This document shows positions 30,119 to 43,624 of a stretch of 64,000 bases of DNA, piece by piece. Both the position numbers and the translations under genes were made by a program. The stretch is from Lucinisca nassula. Lineage: Eukaryota > Mollusca > Bivalvia > Lucinida > Lucinidae. The stretch lies in the NCBI GenBank assembly GCA_963580285.1, contig OY757026.1:83612651-83676650 (forward strand). Direction: 5' to 3'. Each line of letters opens with the position of its first letter. The stretch's first letter is position 1. The notes below the pieces were generated by a model. That model did not search any database and was not told where the DNA came from. It saw nothing but the letters and a program-made list of their open reading frames with translations.

Positions 30119-33100
30119 ATGCCCCCAACTTTGAAAAAGTTGGAGGGGCATATTGCTTCTGGTTCGTTCGTCCGTTCGTCCGTTCGTCTGTTCGTCTGTT
30201 TGTCCGTTCGTCCGTCCGTTACGCTTTTGATGCATAGCATAACTAAAGAACCGTGTATGCTAGGGTTTTGAAATTTCATATATGGATTGCTCATGGAAAA
30301 TTAGCTGACGCATATTTTTTTTCTTGTCCGGATTATGCCCCTTTTAAGAGTTATTGCCCTTTGAAATTTTTTTAATAAAATTTTGTCAGCAAGATATCTC
30401 AAAAACTATTGGAGCTAGAGCCTTGAAAGTTGGTGAATATATTGGTGGTGATGAGTAGATGAACTGATTAACTTTTGACAAAATTCCGAAAAATACTTTG
30501 TGAGTTATGGCCCTTTGTCATTTTGGTAATTTGTGCCCATTGTAATGTATGCTAAAAGTGATGCATAGCATAACTTTAGAACCGTGTATGCTAGTGTTTT
30601 GAAATTTCATATATGGATTCCTCATGGAAAATGAGCTGACACATATTTTTTCTCTCGTCCGGATTATGCCCCCTTCAAGAGTTATTGCCCTTTGATTTTT
30701 TTTTAATAAAATCTTGTCAGCAAGATATCTCAAAAACTATTGGAGCTAGAGCCTTGAAAGTTGGTGATTATATTGGTGGTAATGAGTAGATGAATTGATT
30801 AACTTTTGACAAAATTCCGAAAAATACTTTGTGAGTTATGGCCCTTTGTCATTTTGGTAATTTGTGCCCATTGTAATGTATGCTAAAAGTGATGCATAGC
30901 ATTACTTTAGAACCGTGTATGCTAGGGTTTTGAAATTTCATATATGGATTCCTCATGGGAAATTAGCTGACGCCTATTTTTTTTCTCGTCCGGATTATCC
31001 CCCTTTTAAGAGTTATTGCCCTTTGAAATTTTTATTAATAAAATCTTGTCAGCAAGATATCTCAAAAACTATTGGAGCTAGAGCCTTGAAAGTTGGTGAA
31101 TATATAAAATTCCGAAAAATACTTTGTGAGTTATGGCCCTTTGTCATTTTGGTAATTTGTGAAAAACTTTGTCATCGTTCTAGCGCCTACATTTTTTCAC
31201 CAATTTCAATATAACTTCACACAAATGTTCCTTACAAAAAATCTCGAGTGAGTTTGACTTTCAAGATCACTGAGGCTATTTTTAGAAAAACTTTGTCATC
31301 GCTCTAGCGCCTACATTTCTTCACCAATTTCAATATAACTTCACACAAACGTTCCTTATAAAAAATCTCGAGCGAGTTCGACTTCAAGGTCATGACCTCA
31401 AGGTCAAGGTCACTGTGGCTATTTTTAGAAACTTTGTCATCGCTCTAGCGCCTACATTTCTTCACCAATTTCAATATAACTTCACACAAATGTTTCTTAT
31501 GACAATATCTCAGCGAGTTCGACTTTCAAGGTCATGACCTCAAGGTCAAGGTCACTGTGGCTATTTTTAGAAAAACTTTGCCATTGCTCTAGCGCCTACA
31601 TTTCTTCACTGTTTTCAATTTAAATTCACACAAATGTTCCTTATGACAATATCTCGAGTGTGTTCGACTTTCAGGGTCATGACCTCAAGGTCAAGGTCAC
31701 TGTAGCTATTTTTAGAAAAATTTTGTCATCGCTCTAGCGCCTACATTTCTTCACCGATTTCAATATAACTTCACACAAATGTTCCTTATGACAATATCTC
31801 TAGTGAGTTCCACTTTCAATGTCAAGGTCACTGTGGCTATTTTTAGAAAAACTTTGTCAATGCTCTAGCGCTTACATTTCTTCACCGATTTCAATATAAC
31901 TTCACACAAATGTTCCTTATGACAATATCTCAAGCCATTTCGACTTTCAAGGTCAAGGTCACAATGGCTATTTTTAGAAAAACTTTGTCATCGCTCCAGC
32001 GCCTACATTTCTTCACCGATTTTAATATAACTTCACACAAATGATCCTTATGACAATACCCTGAAAGAGGTCGACTTTCAAGGTCAAGGTCACTGTGGTT
32101 TTTTTTAGAAAAACTTTTTCATTGCTCTAGCGCTTACATTTTTTCACCAATTTCAAAATCAATTAACACAAATGTTCCTTATGACAATATCTGTAGCGAG
32201 TTCCACTTTAAAGGTCAAGGTCACTGTGGCTATTTTTAGAAAAAAACTTTGTCAGTGCTCTAGCGCTTACATTTCTTCACCAATTTCAATATAACTTCAC
32301 ACAAATGTTCCTTAAGACAATACCTCGAGCATGTTTCGACTTTCAAGGTCAAGGTCACTGTGGCTATTTTTAGAAAAACATTGTCATCGCCCTAGCGACT
32401 ACATTTCTTCACTGATTTCAATATAACTTCACACAAATGTTCCTTATGACAATACCTCGAGTGAGTTTGACTTTCAAGGTCAAGGTCACTGTGGCTATTT
32501 TTAGAAAAACTTTGACATGGCTTTAGCGCTTACATTTCTTCACCGATTTCAGTATAACTTCACACAAATGTTCCTTATGACATTATCTCGAGCTATTTCG
32601 ACTTTCAAGGTCAAGGTCACTGTGGCTATTTTTAGAAAAACTTTGTCATCGCTCTAGTGCCTACATTTATTAATGGATGTTATGGTAATATCTCGAATGT
32701 TTCTTATGGTAATATCTCGAGTTGCTTTGACTTTCAAGGTCATGACCTCAAGGTCAAGGTCACTATGGCTATTTTTAGAAAAACTTTGTCATTGCTCTAC
32801 CGCCTACATTTATGATTTTAATCTAACTTCACACAAAAAGATGCTTATGATAATATCTTGAGCAAGATCTACTTCGCGGCCATGGCCTCAAGTCAAGGTC
32901 CCTATGACTATATTTAGAGAAATATTGTCATCACTCTAGAACCTACATTTATGGATGGATTTTTAAACAAACTTTACACAAATGTTGCATATGATAATAT
33001 CTCAAGCAAGTTGGACTTTTGCCATTTCAGTGTTTTCCACACACGAAGTTGTCTTGTGCGTGGGGATTTGTATCGCATGCGATGCCTTGTTTTTTTTTTA

Positions 33101-33857
33101 ATAAAATCTTGTCAGCAAGTCCATATCTTGAGAACTATTAGAGCTTCATTAATCATTCTTGGTACAAACTTGCATCCAGGCATTGCAACTTCAACGCAAG
33201 CATCCATATCTGACCTTGACCTATATTTCATGGTTCACTGACTTCGTGAATTATTGCGACCACCCTGACTTTCACCCTAATGTAAGAGTCCATTTCTCGA
33301 AAACTATTAAAGCTTTTTAAATAATAATTGGTACAAACTTGCATCTAGGAATTGCAACTGCAACGCAAGCATCCATATTTGACTTTTACCCATATTTCAT
33401 GGTTCACTGACTTTGTGAATTATTGCAACCACCCTGACTTTCTATCTAATGTAAGAGTCCATTTCTCAAGATCTATTAGAGCTTCATTAATTGTATTTGG
33501 TACAAGCTTGCATTTAGGAATTGAAACTTCAATGCAACTATCCATTTCTGACCTTGACCTACATTTTATGGTTCACTGACTTTGTAAAATAGTGTGACAA
33601 CCCTAACTTTCACCCTGATGTAAGAGTCTGTTTTTAAGAGTTTCATTGATGATACTTGGTACATGCTTGCAACTAGGAGTGAAATTTTTATGCAGGCATT
33701 CGTGTTTGACCTTGACCAAGATTTCATGGTTTGGTGACTTTGCGCCCCCACAGGCGCGATATAGCCTTCAGGGGAATTCTTGTTGTATGTTTTTGAGTCT
33801 TTAACAATATTTGTTGAATATTTTGCCATCTAAGGACAAGCAAAGGTTGGGGGCATT
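30119..33857 (+). mobile_element. Large TIR element of tandem repeats (GCCCCCAAC ends)
   Basis: It is bounded by ATGCCCCCAACTTTG at left and CAAAGGTTGGGGGCAT at right. Next to the left end is a (CGTTCGTC)n block (30163-30220). Inside are three modules: about three copies of a roughly 320-bp unit (30225-31140), about 13 copies of a roughly 130-145-bp unit (31140-32960), and about four of a roughly 150-bp unit (33010-33720). There is no coding capacity. It is a giant non-autonomous DNA element; the superfamily is undetermined and no clear target duplication is seen. Confidence 0.75.
31140..32960 (+). repeat. About 13-copy tandem repeat rich in AAGGTCA half sites
   Basis: Consensus pieces: CTTTGTCATCGCTCTAGCGC, CTACATTTCTTCACC, ATATAACTTCACACAAATG, TTCCTTATGACAATATCTCG, CAAGGTCAAGGTCACTG. 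Some units also have AAGGTCATGACCTC (31388, about 31528, 31674, 32739). Repeats are imperfect and vary from about 125 to 150 bp. Confidence 0.85.
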
Positions 33858-34095
33858 GTGTTTTACAAACACCATTTCTAGTTAAAAAGTTAATTGATAA
33901 ATAATTTACACCATAGTCATCATAGAACACCTCATGAATATTTAATAGGTAGTTTGAAGTCGCGCTAATTCCATGAAATATTTCACACTTCAAATTGTAA
34001 TATCTCAGAGACTAATAAAGACAATTTCACGAGGGATATTCGAAAAGAATGGCTAATTCTATCTAGAGACTTCAAATTTCAAGTTAGCCCAAAAG

Positions 34096-35115
34096 TGCTC
34101 ATTTCATGCCCTTGAAGTACTTCCCATGGCTAGAAATGCAAAGTGTCAGCCGATGTATCCACTTCTTGAAGGCATCACGGTACGCTGATTTGGGCACAGT
34201 AATAAGGTACAAATGAATGGCAGATTCAAGTGCCTGTCGGGACTGGTAGTTCGGACCTGGATGGAATGATTTCAATTTCGGAAATAAAAAGAAATCACAC
34301 GGGGCAAGGTCTGGGGAATACGGGTGGTGAGGCAAAACAGTTACTTTTTCTTTTTTCAAAACCGCCGTAGCTATTGCGGAGGTATGAGCGGTTGCATTGT
34401 CATGTAGAAGACGGGCATGTTTAAAACTATACGCCGGGCGTCGTTTCTGTTAATACTTTTTGATATTACTTCGTCTTTCTGGTACTTTCCGGTGATGCTT
34501 TTGCCCTTTTTCATCGGCACTTTTGTTGCAACTCCTTTAGATTGCAATCAAAACCTTCTTTGTACTCACAGAACGTTTGGCAATTATTGGGCGTTTGCTG
34601 TGTTTAGTGGCCCAGATTTTATTGCTAACCTATCTGACGGGCTCAAAATAATGGACCTAGGTTTCAGCACCTCTGACGACATTGGCAAACTTCTTTTTGT
34701 CATATTTTCGAAACATTTGGAGCAGCTTTTGGCCGCTTTAACCCGTTGCCTCGTTTGCTCGTCAGTCAACAGATGTGGCACCCATCTAGCAGAAATCTGT
34801 CGGACTTTCAAATGCTCCTTCAAAATAAGGTGAACCGTTGATAGTGATATGCCTACCTTTCGTGCAATATCACGAACTGTAACTCTGGCATCTCATTCAA
34901 TGATTTCCTTTATTTTAGAAACGATTTCTTTACGAGATGCAGATTTTGGCCTACCTGATTTCGGTGCATTTTTGATGGACTGTACACCAGACTTGAATTT
35001 CTTTTTCCACCGTCCAACTCTGTCATAAGACACACAAGCAGGTCCAAAAGCAGTAAAAATTTCAGTCATCAGCTTCGTCAAAGAACAACAAAGTTTTGAG
35101 CAAGCTTTGATGTAA
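34096..35115 (-). pseudogene. Mariner-like transposase pseudogene (DD34D)
   Basis: The - strand carries mariner transposase in order: an N-terminal HTH-type segment (VGRWKKKF then APKSGRPKSAS); a second HTH region with VRDIARKVGISLSTVHLIL; RWVPHLLTDEQTRQRV; an ETWVHYFEP-type first catalytic block; LLHDNATAHTS; and HHPYSPDLAPCDFFLFPKL. Exactly 34 residues separate the Asp of HDNA from the Asp of APCD, the DD34D signature of mariner. The C-terminal 34099-34450 is open. Upstream there is a stop near 34910, frameshifts, and a deletion between KKVLIAI and the KKGKSITGK region, so it is dead. Its N-terminus abuts a hammerhead repeat at 35116. Terminal inverted repeats were not identified. Confidence 0.92.
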
Positions 35116-35436
35116 ATATGTTGTGTAAAAGGGTTATCCTTTGGAAGCAAGGAATACACCACAGAACTGAAAAATATGGAGTGTACATGTTTTCTGGGCC
35201 AAACTAGCTAGTTTCGGCCAATTAGGCCTCATCAGTGACCCTCAGATATTTTCAAACTTCCACAATATAATCAATGATCCCAAAGGACAAGGAAATATAA
35301 TTTACACTATGATGTAGGGTAGGGAGACGTTTTACTGCCGCCACACATTCCCACACACCAGCTGTAGTGAAGTTAAATATGTTCTGTAAAAGGGTTATCC
35401 TTTGGAAGCAAGGAATACACCACAGAACTGAAAGCC
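35116..35436 (-). mobile_element. Retrozyme-like repeat, 1.2 copies
   Basis: A further copy of the 260-bp unit, one full unit (period 261) plus the start of another (35379-35434). It is joined at left to the mariner 5' end. Confidence 0.88.
35196..35241 (-). ncRNA. Hammerhead ribozyme, triplet GUU
   Basis: GGGUCA, CUGAUGA, GGCC-UAAUU-GGCC, GAAA, ACUA-GC-UAGU, then GUU in place of GUC and UGGCCC. The fold is intact, but the cleavage-site C is mutated, which would be expected to weaken cleavage. Confidence 0.88.
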
Positions 35437-36273
35437 CGTTTTCAACTTTTTAGTCGACGCTTCTACTAACCATTTTTTTTACAGCAGTGGACAATGACTG
35501 TATTCAAATGGCAAATTTTATGTCTTACACTTTGTCTAACATGTGCTTAAATACACCATTGTGTAGATATTGACTAGTCCTATATAGGTATGTATTGGTT
35601 TTGATCGTGCCCCACGAAGATATCGAGCTAGTGGACAATAAGCAATTCGTTTCGAACCTCCCTCGTGTTCGGGTTTCGCCCTTTGATACATTGAATACAT
35701 GTCTTTTTTTAAGGTAATCGATTTCTTTAACTTTGTATATGACCTTTAAGATCATTTCGCAAATACTTATCTTCGTGTCCGCATCATAACTCTGATACTA
35801 TTTGAGATAGTTTGACGAAACTTCACAAATATGTAAAGCACTATGAGACAACATGCAGAACATATGTACCGTGACTCTGATTTTCCTACTATTGCCCTTT
35901 GAACATTGAACATAGCCGTTTCTTTCACGTATTCGTGTCCTCTCAACTACTCTGACACCGTTAGAGATATATTGTATAGCACCATGAGACGATATTCAGA
36001 ACATATAAACAACAAATCTGGTTTTTCTACTGTTTTGAGTTATTGCGCTTCAAACATTGAACATAGTCATTTATACCATTATTTGTGTCCACTCTTTTAT
36101 GTGAAAACCATTCAAGATAATTTCTTGCAATCCCTTAAAAATGTAACGAACGACAAGACTACGTAGATAGCATAATAAACTTTGGTTTTGGAGTTAAGGT
36201 CATTTGAACATAGTAGATGTTGAAAAAAGCCATTTGCGCCAAATGCACTCGTGCCCGCTCTGAACGTAGTTGG
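35437..36273. other. Non-genic, weakly repetitive
   Basis: No coding region is supported. Loosely repeated pieces of about 120 bp (ACTCTGATACTATTTGAGAT, CATGAGACGATATTCAGAAC and similar at 35800-36160) look like an old tandem repeat. Confidence 0.5.
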
Positions 36274-36545
36274 CATTACGAAAACACGCCTATACAAATA
36301 CATTGCCACCTTTATCGCCGAAAAAAAAATATGATGAAAAATTGCGATACTTTTCTTATTTCTGCTCAAAATATAGATTGTGGGTACTCGTTAGAACCGC
36401 CTCGATGAGGCGTGTAAGGAGTACCCACAATCTATATTTTAGAGCAGAAATAAGAAAAATAAGGTATACCCCCGGAAACCCCAGTTTTACTATATAAAAG
36501 TGGGGTTCAAGGGGATCAAAATTATATAGGCGTATTTTCGTGATG
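36274..36545. mobile_element. MITE-A, complete, 272 bp
   Basis: CATTACGAAAACACGCCTAT at left and the inverted ATAGGCGTATTTTCGTGATG at right. The inner hairpin ATAGATTGTGGGTACTCG / AGTACCCACAATCTAT surrounds AACCGCCTCGATGAGGCG. Confidence 0.87.
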
Positions 36546-36779
36546 GAAACCGTTGCAAATATTTTGATGACTTTTTTCAAAAATTTAAGCAGGCGAGGTG
36601 CAAAACACAAAAACGTAACTAGCTAACCTACTTCACTTCTGGCGTTAAGGCCATTTGAAAAAAAAAATAAAAGAAAGACGCAGGGAGCGCAATCATGACA
36701 AGACGCAGCCCACTCCCAACACCATGAGGAAGAAAAAACAAACACAAAACAAGAAAAAATACGAGTGTTTATGAAATGG

Positions 36780-37185
36780 AACAATCAGCCCTCTCTTCCC
36801 CAAACGGGGTGATCAGGCCATTAGAAAACACTAAACAACAATTCACAACAAGTTTGCAGGCATACATCAAAAATAACATCAAACCTACCGCCTTAGAACG
36901 GTCAACAGGATATGTCACCGGGGGCTTAAAGATCTTTTACAGGCCAAATCTTCGCCCTCGGTTAGGGTGTTGTTCCTTACAATAAAAATTAAATATTCAG
37001 TTTGCAATGGTTTCCTAACTCAATCAATGCATCGTCACAGAGGCATAAAATTAATCAAATTCAAACACTGAGATGAAGCAAAGATTAGAGCTGCTTGCCG
37101 ACCCCACATTACACTGTTGGCCAGAGCTAAAGAAAATTTTAGTTAAACCACGATGGGCCCAGCGACAGACATAGCATCAGATAGT
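36780..37185 (-). mobile_element. Ancient Naiad tail
   Basis: A strongly diverged - strand tail. ACCGCCTTAGAACGGTCA, GGGGGCTTAAAG, TTCCTAACTCA and GATGGGCCCAGCGACAGACA keep the order of the family landmarks. Confidence 0.65.
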
Positions 37186-38100
37186 TGAGGCATCAAAATG
37201 TAAGGTATTACATCAAATGAAAGTGCACATCCTGGCACAAATCGCTGTAAAAATATTTCTGTAACATATTTGTTTCTGCCTTGTAACTGGAAAATTGTTT
37301 GAGATAATTTCTTGAAATTTCAGGCAAATGTTTCTGACCATGTTATGATATGCAGAACACAAGAACCATAACTCTTAATTATATGTTTTGGAGCTACCAC
37401 CGTATGAAAATGTGGCGTATTCGACTGGGGAAATTGTACTTCACGATATGAAACGTGAAGCACTTTTTGTATGCGACTGTAAAATCGTGAAACTTCCGTA
37501 AAAACGATCACGTTTTTCAAAAGTTGAAAGTCGGTCCCGTGACTGAATTAAAAAAAAAAAAAACATGCGGAAGTAAAAACTGCACAATACAGTTCATTTA
37601 GGCTTACAACATTTGGCACGTGACTAGCTTTGACATTTGATGCCTATCCGCAAATCTATTATGAATATATTTGATACTTTTATTAACCTTTTCTTTCTGT
37701 GCAGCCGAAAAGCTTATTAGAATACTAAAATATATTTAAAACAATCATTTGTTTGTTCATTTTCTTCCTTTAGGCATCACACCGGCAGCCATTATAGAGC
37801 GCTAGGCACGAATTACATTCGACTGGTACAAAAACGTGCGGCAAAAGTTTTCCACTGCGCATCGTGGGCGGAGCTTAGTCGTGATTACCGGAAGGTCCCC
37901 AGTCGAACACGGAAATTGTAAACAGTGATCCCAGTCATACATATATGTCCTTTCTGTGACTTAAAAATGGTTCAAGAAATTTTCTTGAAGCCTGGCAAAA
38001 ATATGAAGCAACGTAAGAAGACTTGTAATACACAAGAAGCATAAGCGTGGCTTCACTGAATTTTTAGTTATGGCCTTATGAGCATTGAAGATAACGATTT
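37186..38100. other. Non-genic stretch
   Basis: No coding region is supported. It contains a short A run near 37550 and general AT-rich sequence. The piece TGGTTCAAGAAATTTTCTTG near 37967 and TTTGAGATAATTTCTTGAA near 37295 echo 36110-36130, so an old tandem repeat may extend through here. Confidence 0.45.
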
Positions 38101-38520
38101 CTTGCACACCAGACAAGGCAATCCGTGATTTTACCCTGGGGTAGAAATTTATGTTCTGACCCTGGTGTTCCGACCCCAAATAATGGCGTGTTTGATAAAT
38201 GCACTGGTTGATTACGACCTTGTGTGCGCCGTCGTTAAGGTTGACGTCATGCACGATTCCTGACGTCACTTTACATTTCTGCAGTGTCAACCCAATATGG
38301 CGGACGTTGGTAACCGAAGTGACTGCAGCATTGAAATTCCGCGCTAAGAAATGGAAGGTATGCAAGAAAAAGAATCCAATATGGATGTGAGGGGTGGATA
38401 GAAAAATCCGTCCCTCTGGATCACTGTCGGGCATCACTCGGCAAGCCTCGTGATGCCGGACAGTGACCCTCGGGACGGACTTTCCCATCCACCCCTCACA
38501 CCCATATAAGATTCTTATAT
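38101..38520 (-). mobile_element. MITE-B, reversed
   Basis: A full MITE-B copy in - orientation, from CTTGCACACCAGACAAGG at left to the hairpin GGATGTGAGGGGTGG / CCACCCCTCACACCC, ending CATATAAGATTCTTATAT at right. Confidence 0.83.
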
Positions 38521-38867
38521 TCTGGGATGTCCTTGTATCTCCTCTGTAAATAGATACAAATGTAATTGTTTTGAGATATTTGAAGTAAACTTCACACGAA
38601 TGTGAAGCATCATGAGGGGATCTATCGAACAGGAGGACTGTAGTTTTAGTTTACCTAGTTTCGAAGACAGCCCCCGCCAATAGGGCTTTAAGAAATAAAT
38701 GGGCTGCATGATGCTTCCACGCAGAGCTGAATCCTGCCCGCACACTAGTACTGGTAAACCGCTTAGAGGATCTAAGCATGTCCAGGAACTGCGTTGCGAG
38801 GCGGACCGTCCATACTAAAAAACCCTATTGGTTTCATTGGGCGACAGGGCTGGAGATGTCATTTCAT

Positions 38868-40334
<1,467 letters not shown>

Positions 40335-40884
40335 GGAGAAGCAGTGAAGGCAGTATAATGTGTAGAAGTAGTAGTGTACTCATCATCACGTGATTAAGTC
40401 CGTGAAATAAAGACCCCACTAAACCCCACTTTATTTAGAGAAAACTGGGGTTTACGGGGGCAAAACATTATTTTTCATATTTCTGCTCAAAGACATAGGT
40501 TATGGGTACTCGTTAGAACCGCCTCAATGAGGCGGTTCTAACGGGTACCCAAAACCTATATTTGCAGTTAAAATAAGAAAGATAACCGGGATTTTCATCA
40601 GAAAAATAGCAATTTTGAGGTGTGAAAAATGCACCTGAGCATTTCAAAATATTCAGACTTGTCATTATGGTAACACATCCGTGTGATATAGTGCATTTTT
40701 CATATCTCAAAAATAAAAAAGGTAAATTTCTGATGAAATTTTATCTATTTTTCTTATTTATACTCCAAACATAGGTTTTGGGGCGGTTTTAACGAGTACC
40801 CAGAATCTATGTCTTGGAGCAGAAATAAGGAAAGTAATGTTTACCCCTGTAAACCCCCGTTTTCTCTATATAAAGTGGGGTTTA

Positions 40885-41183
40885 GAACATATTTAACTTT
40901 TAACCTTTTATAGAACATATTTAACTTCACTACAGCTGGTGTGTGGGAATGTGTGGCGGCGGTAAAACGTCTCCCTGCCCTACATCATAGTGTAGATTAT
41001 ATTTTCTTGTCCTTTGGGATCATTGATTCCATTGTGGAATTTTGAAAATATCTGAGGGTCACTGATGAGGCCTAATTGGCCGAAACTAGCTAGTCTGGCC
41101 CAGAAAACATATACACTCCATATTTTTCAGTTCTGTGGTGTATTCCTTGCTTCCAAAGGATCACCCTTTATAGAACATATTTA
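40885..41183 (+). mobile_element. Retrozyme-like repeat inside MITE-D
   Basis: About 1.15 units in + orientation. The GAACATATTTAACTT end appears twice at left. TTTA is present on both sides (40881-40884 and 41180-41183), a possible 4-bp duplication. Confidence 0.88.
41056..41101 (+). ncRNA. Hammerhead ribozyme, consensus form
   Basis: A 46-nt type I hammerhead: stem I GGGUCA with UGGCCC, CUGAUGA, stem II GGCC-UAAUU-GGCC (4 bp), GAAA, stem III ACUA-GC-UAGU, triplet GUC. It is the best-preserved core in the window. Confidence 0.95.
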
Positions 41184-41332
41184 GGGGGGTCTTTATTTCA
41201 CGGACTTGTTTACATGATGTCATTTAGGGAAATAAATCGTCGAATTTACAATCGGAAAATTTGTTTTACGGCGACGGGGCTTCACAGTTATCGCTATTCC
41301 AATGTATTTAGGACGTTGTACTGTCTGCAGAC

Positions 41333-41606
41333 CGGCCCCGATAGCTCAGTTGGTAGAGTGTCCGTTCCGGGGAACGGGAGGTCACGGGTTCGATCCCGGG
41401 CCGCGACATATCACAAAGTCGTTAAGAATGGTACTAGCTGCTCCTCGCTTGGCACTCAGATTTACGGGGTAGAGCTAGGACTGGTCGACCCAGTGTCTGG
41501 ATAATGTGACTGGGTATGGTATCATGTAATGTGTCTGGGGCATGATACTTCAATGAGGCAGCACTATAAAAGTGAGCATTGATCTCCCTGTCGCAACCAG
41601 AAATCG
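41333..41606 (+). mobile_element. SINE-3, 3'-truncated
   Basis: Head GGCCCCGATAGCTCAGTTGG with B box GGTTCGATCCC, and the body to CTGTCGCAACCAGAAATCG. The tail is replaced by MITE hairpin sequence. It resembles a tRNA gene over the first 73 nt, but the SINE body continues without a terminator. Confidence 0.92.
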
Positions 41607-41612
41607 CCAACC

Positions 41613-41740
41613 CTGCAAACCCCACTTTTTATAGAGAAAACTGGGGTTTACCTGGTAATCATTATTTCTCCTATTTTTGCTGCAGTACTCGTTAGAACCG
41701 CCTCAATAAGGCGGTCACAACGAGCACCTTTTATTTATGT
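41613..41740. repeat. MITE-A/D hairpin fragment
   Basis: AACCCCACTTTTTATAGAG, then CTCGTTAGAACCGCCTCA and AGGCGGTCACAACGAGCA. Half of a MITE-A/D type element without recognisable outer ends. Confidence 0.7.
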
Positions 41741-41912
41741 CTTCTACATGTACAGCCCTTAGTTATTCAAGGACCAACACGCGAAGCTGTCTAAGCGAAG
41801 ACTATCGCCAGACCGGATTGACCTAACGGTTTTATTGTAGATTTTGCAATGCGCTGGCTCAATGCAATTCATTTTCACCCATATATGACAATGGAATGTC
41901 CCGTCTAATTCG

Positions 41913-42200
41913 CATCACGAAAACACACCTATATAATAATGACCCCCCCCCCCCCTTGAACCCCACTTTTATATAGTAAAACTGGGGTTTCCGGGGGTAT
42001 ATCTTATTTTCCTCATTTCTGCTCTAAAATATAGATTGTGGATACTCGTTAGAACCGCCTCGATGAGGCGGCTCTAACGAGTGCCCACAATCTATATTTT
42101 GAGCAGAAATAAGAAAAATATAACATTTTTTCATCATAAAATTTTCATTTTTTCTGCGATAAAGGTGGCAATGTGTTTGTAAAGGCGTGTTTGCGTAATG
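41913..42200. mobile_element. MITE-A, complete, 288 bp
   Basis: CATCACGAAAACACACCTAT at left and the inverted GGCGTGTTTGCGTAATG at right, with the usual central hairpin. It is flanked by about 60-bp direct repeats of host sequence (CTCAATGCAATTCATTTTCA at about 41859 and about 42209). Confidence 0.85.
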
Positions 42201-43619
42201 GCACTGGCTCAATGCAATTCATTTTCACCCATATAAGACAATGGAATCTTCCGTCTAATTCGCTTGGATGTGCATTTCCAATTACAGAAGTGCCAGATTT
42301 GTCTTGTTAACGATATGTTTTGCAATCAAAGCACTGAGAGTAATGGCGGGTCGATTGTCTCTGGGTGTAGTTAGGAAAAAATGGGCCTGAGCGTGGACTG
42401 TTTCGTTTAACCCTTAAACTCCTTTACTGAAAGCAAACCGTGTAGACCCTGATCAGACGCTGCTTTTTTCGGCGCCTGACCCTTAAATTCCTATACTCTA
42501 AGCAAGCAGTGAAGACCCTAATCAGACGCCGCGTTCTGCGGCGTCTGATCTGGGTCTACACTGTTTGCCTAGCCCAACCCATGATTGCAGCCCAGATTTT
42601 ACAGTTAACCTTTTCACGTAAACACGCTGACCTCACTGCGATAAAATTCTATAAATAATCTGAGTGGATTGTTACAAATCAGTGATAGTCACGTGGACTA
42701 CTACACTAATAGAGGTTTTGTCCTTTATACCTTTGGGTCGATTGATAAAAAATCGACCCAAAAATGCATGTACTATCAGCCAACAGTGTCGACACAGATT
42801 TAAGGCGTATGATCTGGGTATGCACTGCTTGCCAATGTCCTAAAACGGGCCGCTAGGCATACATGTTTATAGCTTTAGGCTAAAAGTCAAGCGAACAAGC
42901 AGCTATTATACCACGATAGGTTGTACACATGGCAAACAGAGAAGAAGTAGAAGAATCGAACCCGAGGCCTCTAGATTCAAAGATTAGTGCTCATATCACT
43001 GATCGACAACGCTCCCATGTTCAACAAAGGCGCATGCGTGGTCAGACAAATTCATTGTCCAGCTGTCCGGGACAAGTCCATTGTGGCTGAACAAGTGATA
43101 TTTTATTCGTTTGCCAAGAAAAATGTATAGTATCGAAAAAAATGTAATTCCTAGTCATTTTGAAAAAGCTGTGGAATGCTGTGCACGTGGCTGACTCTTG
43201 AATGTGTCAGGCCCTGCAGAAGCATAACCGACTAACAGTGCTAGACGTTAGAGATCTAGGTTATTTGCGCTCAGCGACTGCTTTTAGGCCATTAATGTGC
43301 TTTGTCACCTGTGTAAAAAGTACCTTTTTAGTTCACCGCAAATGTCCGGTAATCTATTCTAATACCCCCGGCGTCGGCGTCCACAAGTGCTAAAGTTTTT
43401 CAGTTGCACATTCCTTTTTATGTGTACATGGATTGAGTCCATATTTGGTATTATCACATGACGTCGTTGATAAGCAGTGGATAACGTCGTGTAATAAAAA
43501 TCGTATGACCACACGTGTAATAACACTTTGGCGGGATTAAGTAACGTCATGACGACGTCCATGTCAACAATGCATTTTTCGTAGAAAAAAATGTCAAATT
43601 AAAAGGCGATAAAATCCAA
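42201..43619. other. Non-genic region with hairpin family E
   Basis: No gene is supported. Hairpins with GTAGACCCTGATCAGACGC and its mirror are at about 42440-42580 and, degraded, 42780-42850. A tRNA-like B box (CGGGTTCGATTC on -) is near 42950-43010, probably a SINE scrap. Confidence 0.55.
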
Positions 43620-43624
43620 TTTAA

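Larger units (their letters stand above)
40384..41219. mobile_element. MITE-D (CATCACGTGA ends), interrupted
   Basis: The ends are CATCACGTGATTAAGTCCGT and the inverted ACGGACTTGTTTACATGATG. Two hairpin modules with the GTTAGAACCGCCTCAATGAG palindrome lie inside. A 299-bp hammerhead repeat splits GGGGTTTA/GGGGGG. Without it the element is about 537 bp, close to the copy at 46874-47465. Confidence 0.82.

Noticed and set aside
34417..34833. 138-codon + strand frame
   Set aside because: It is antisense to the mariner transposase pseudogene, whose motifs lie on the - strand.
41333..41405. Possible tRNA gene (also at 56450 and 40262)
   Set aside because: A and B boxes are good, but the sequence continues into a conserved SINE body and CA tail, with target duplications. 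It is a SINE head.
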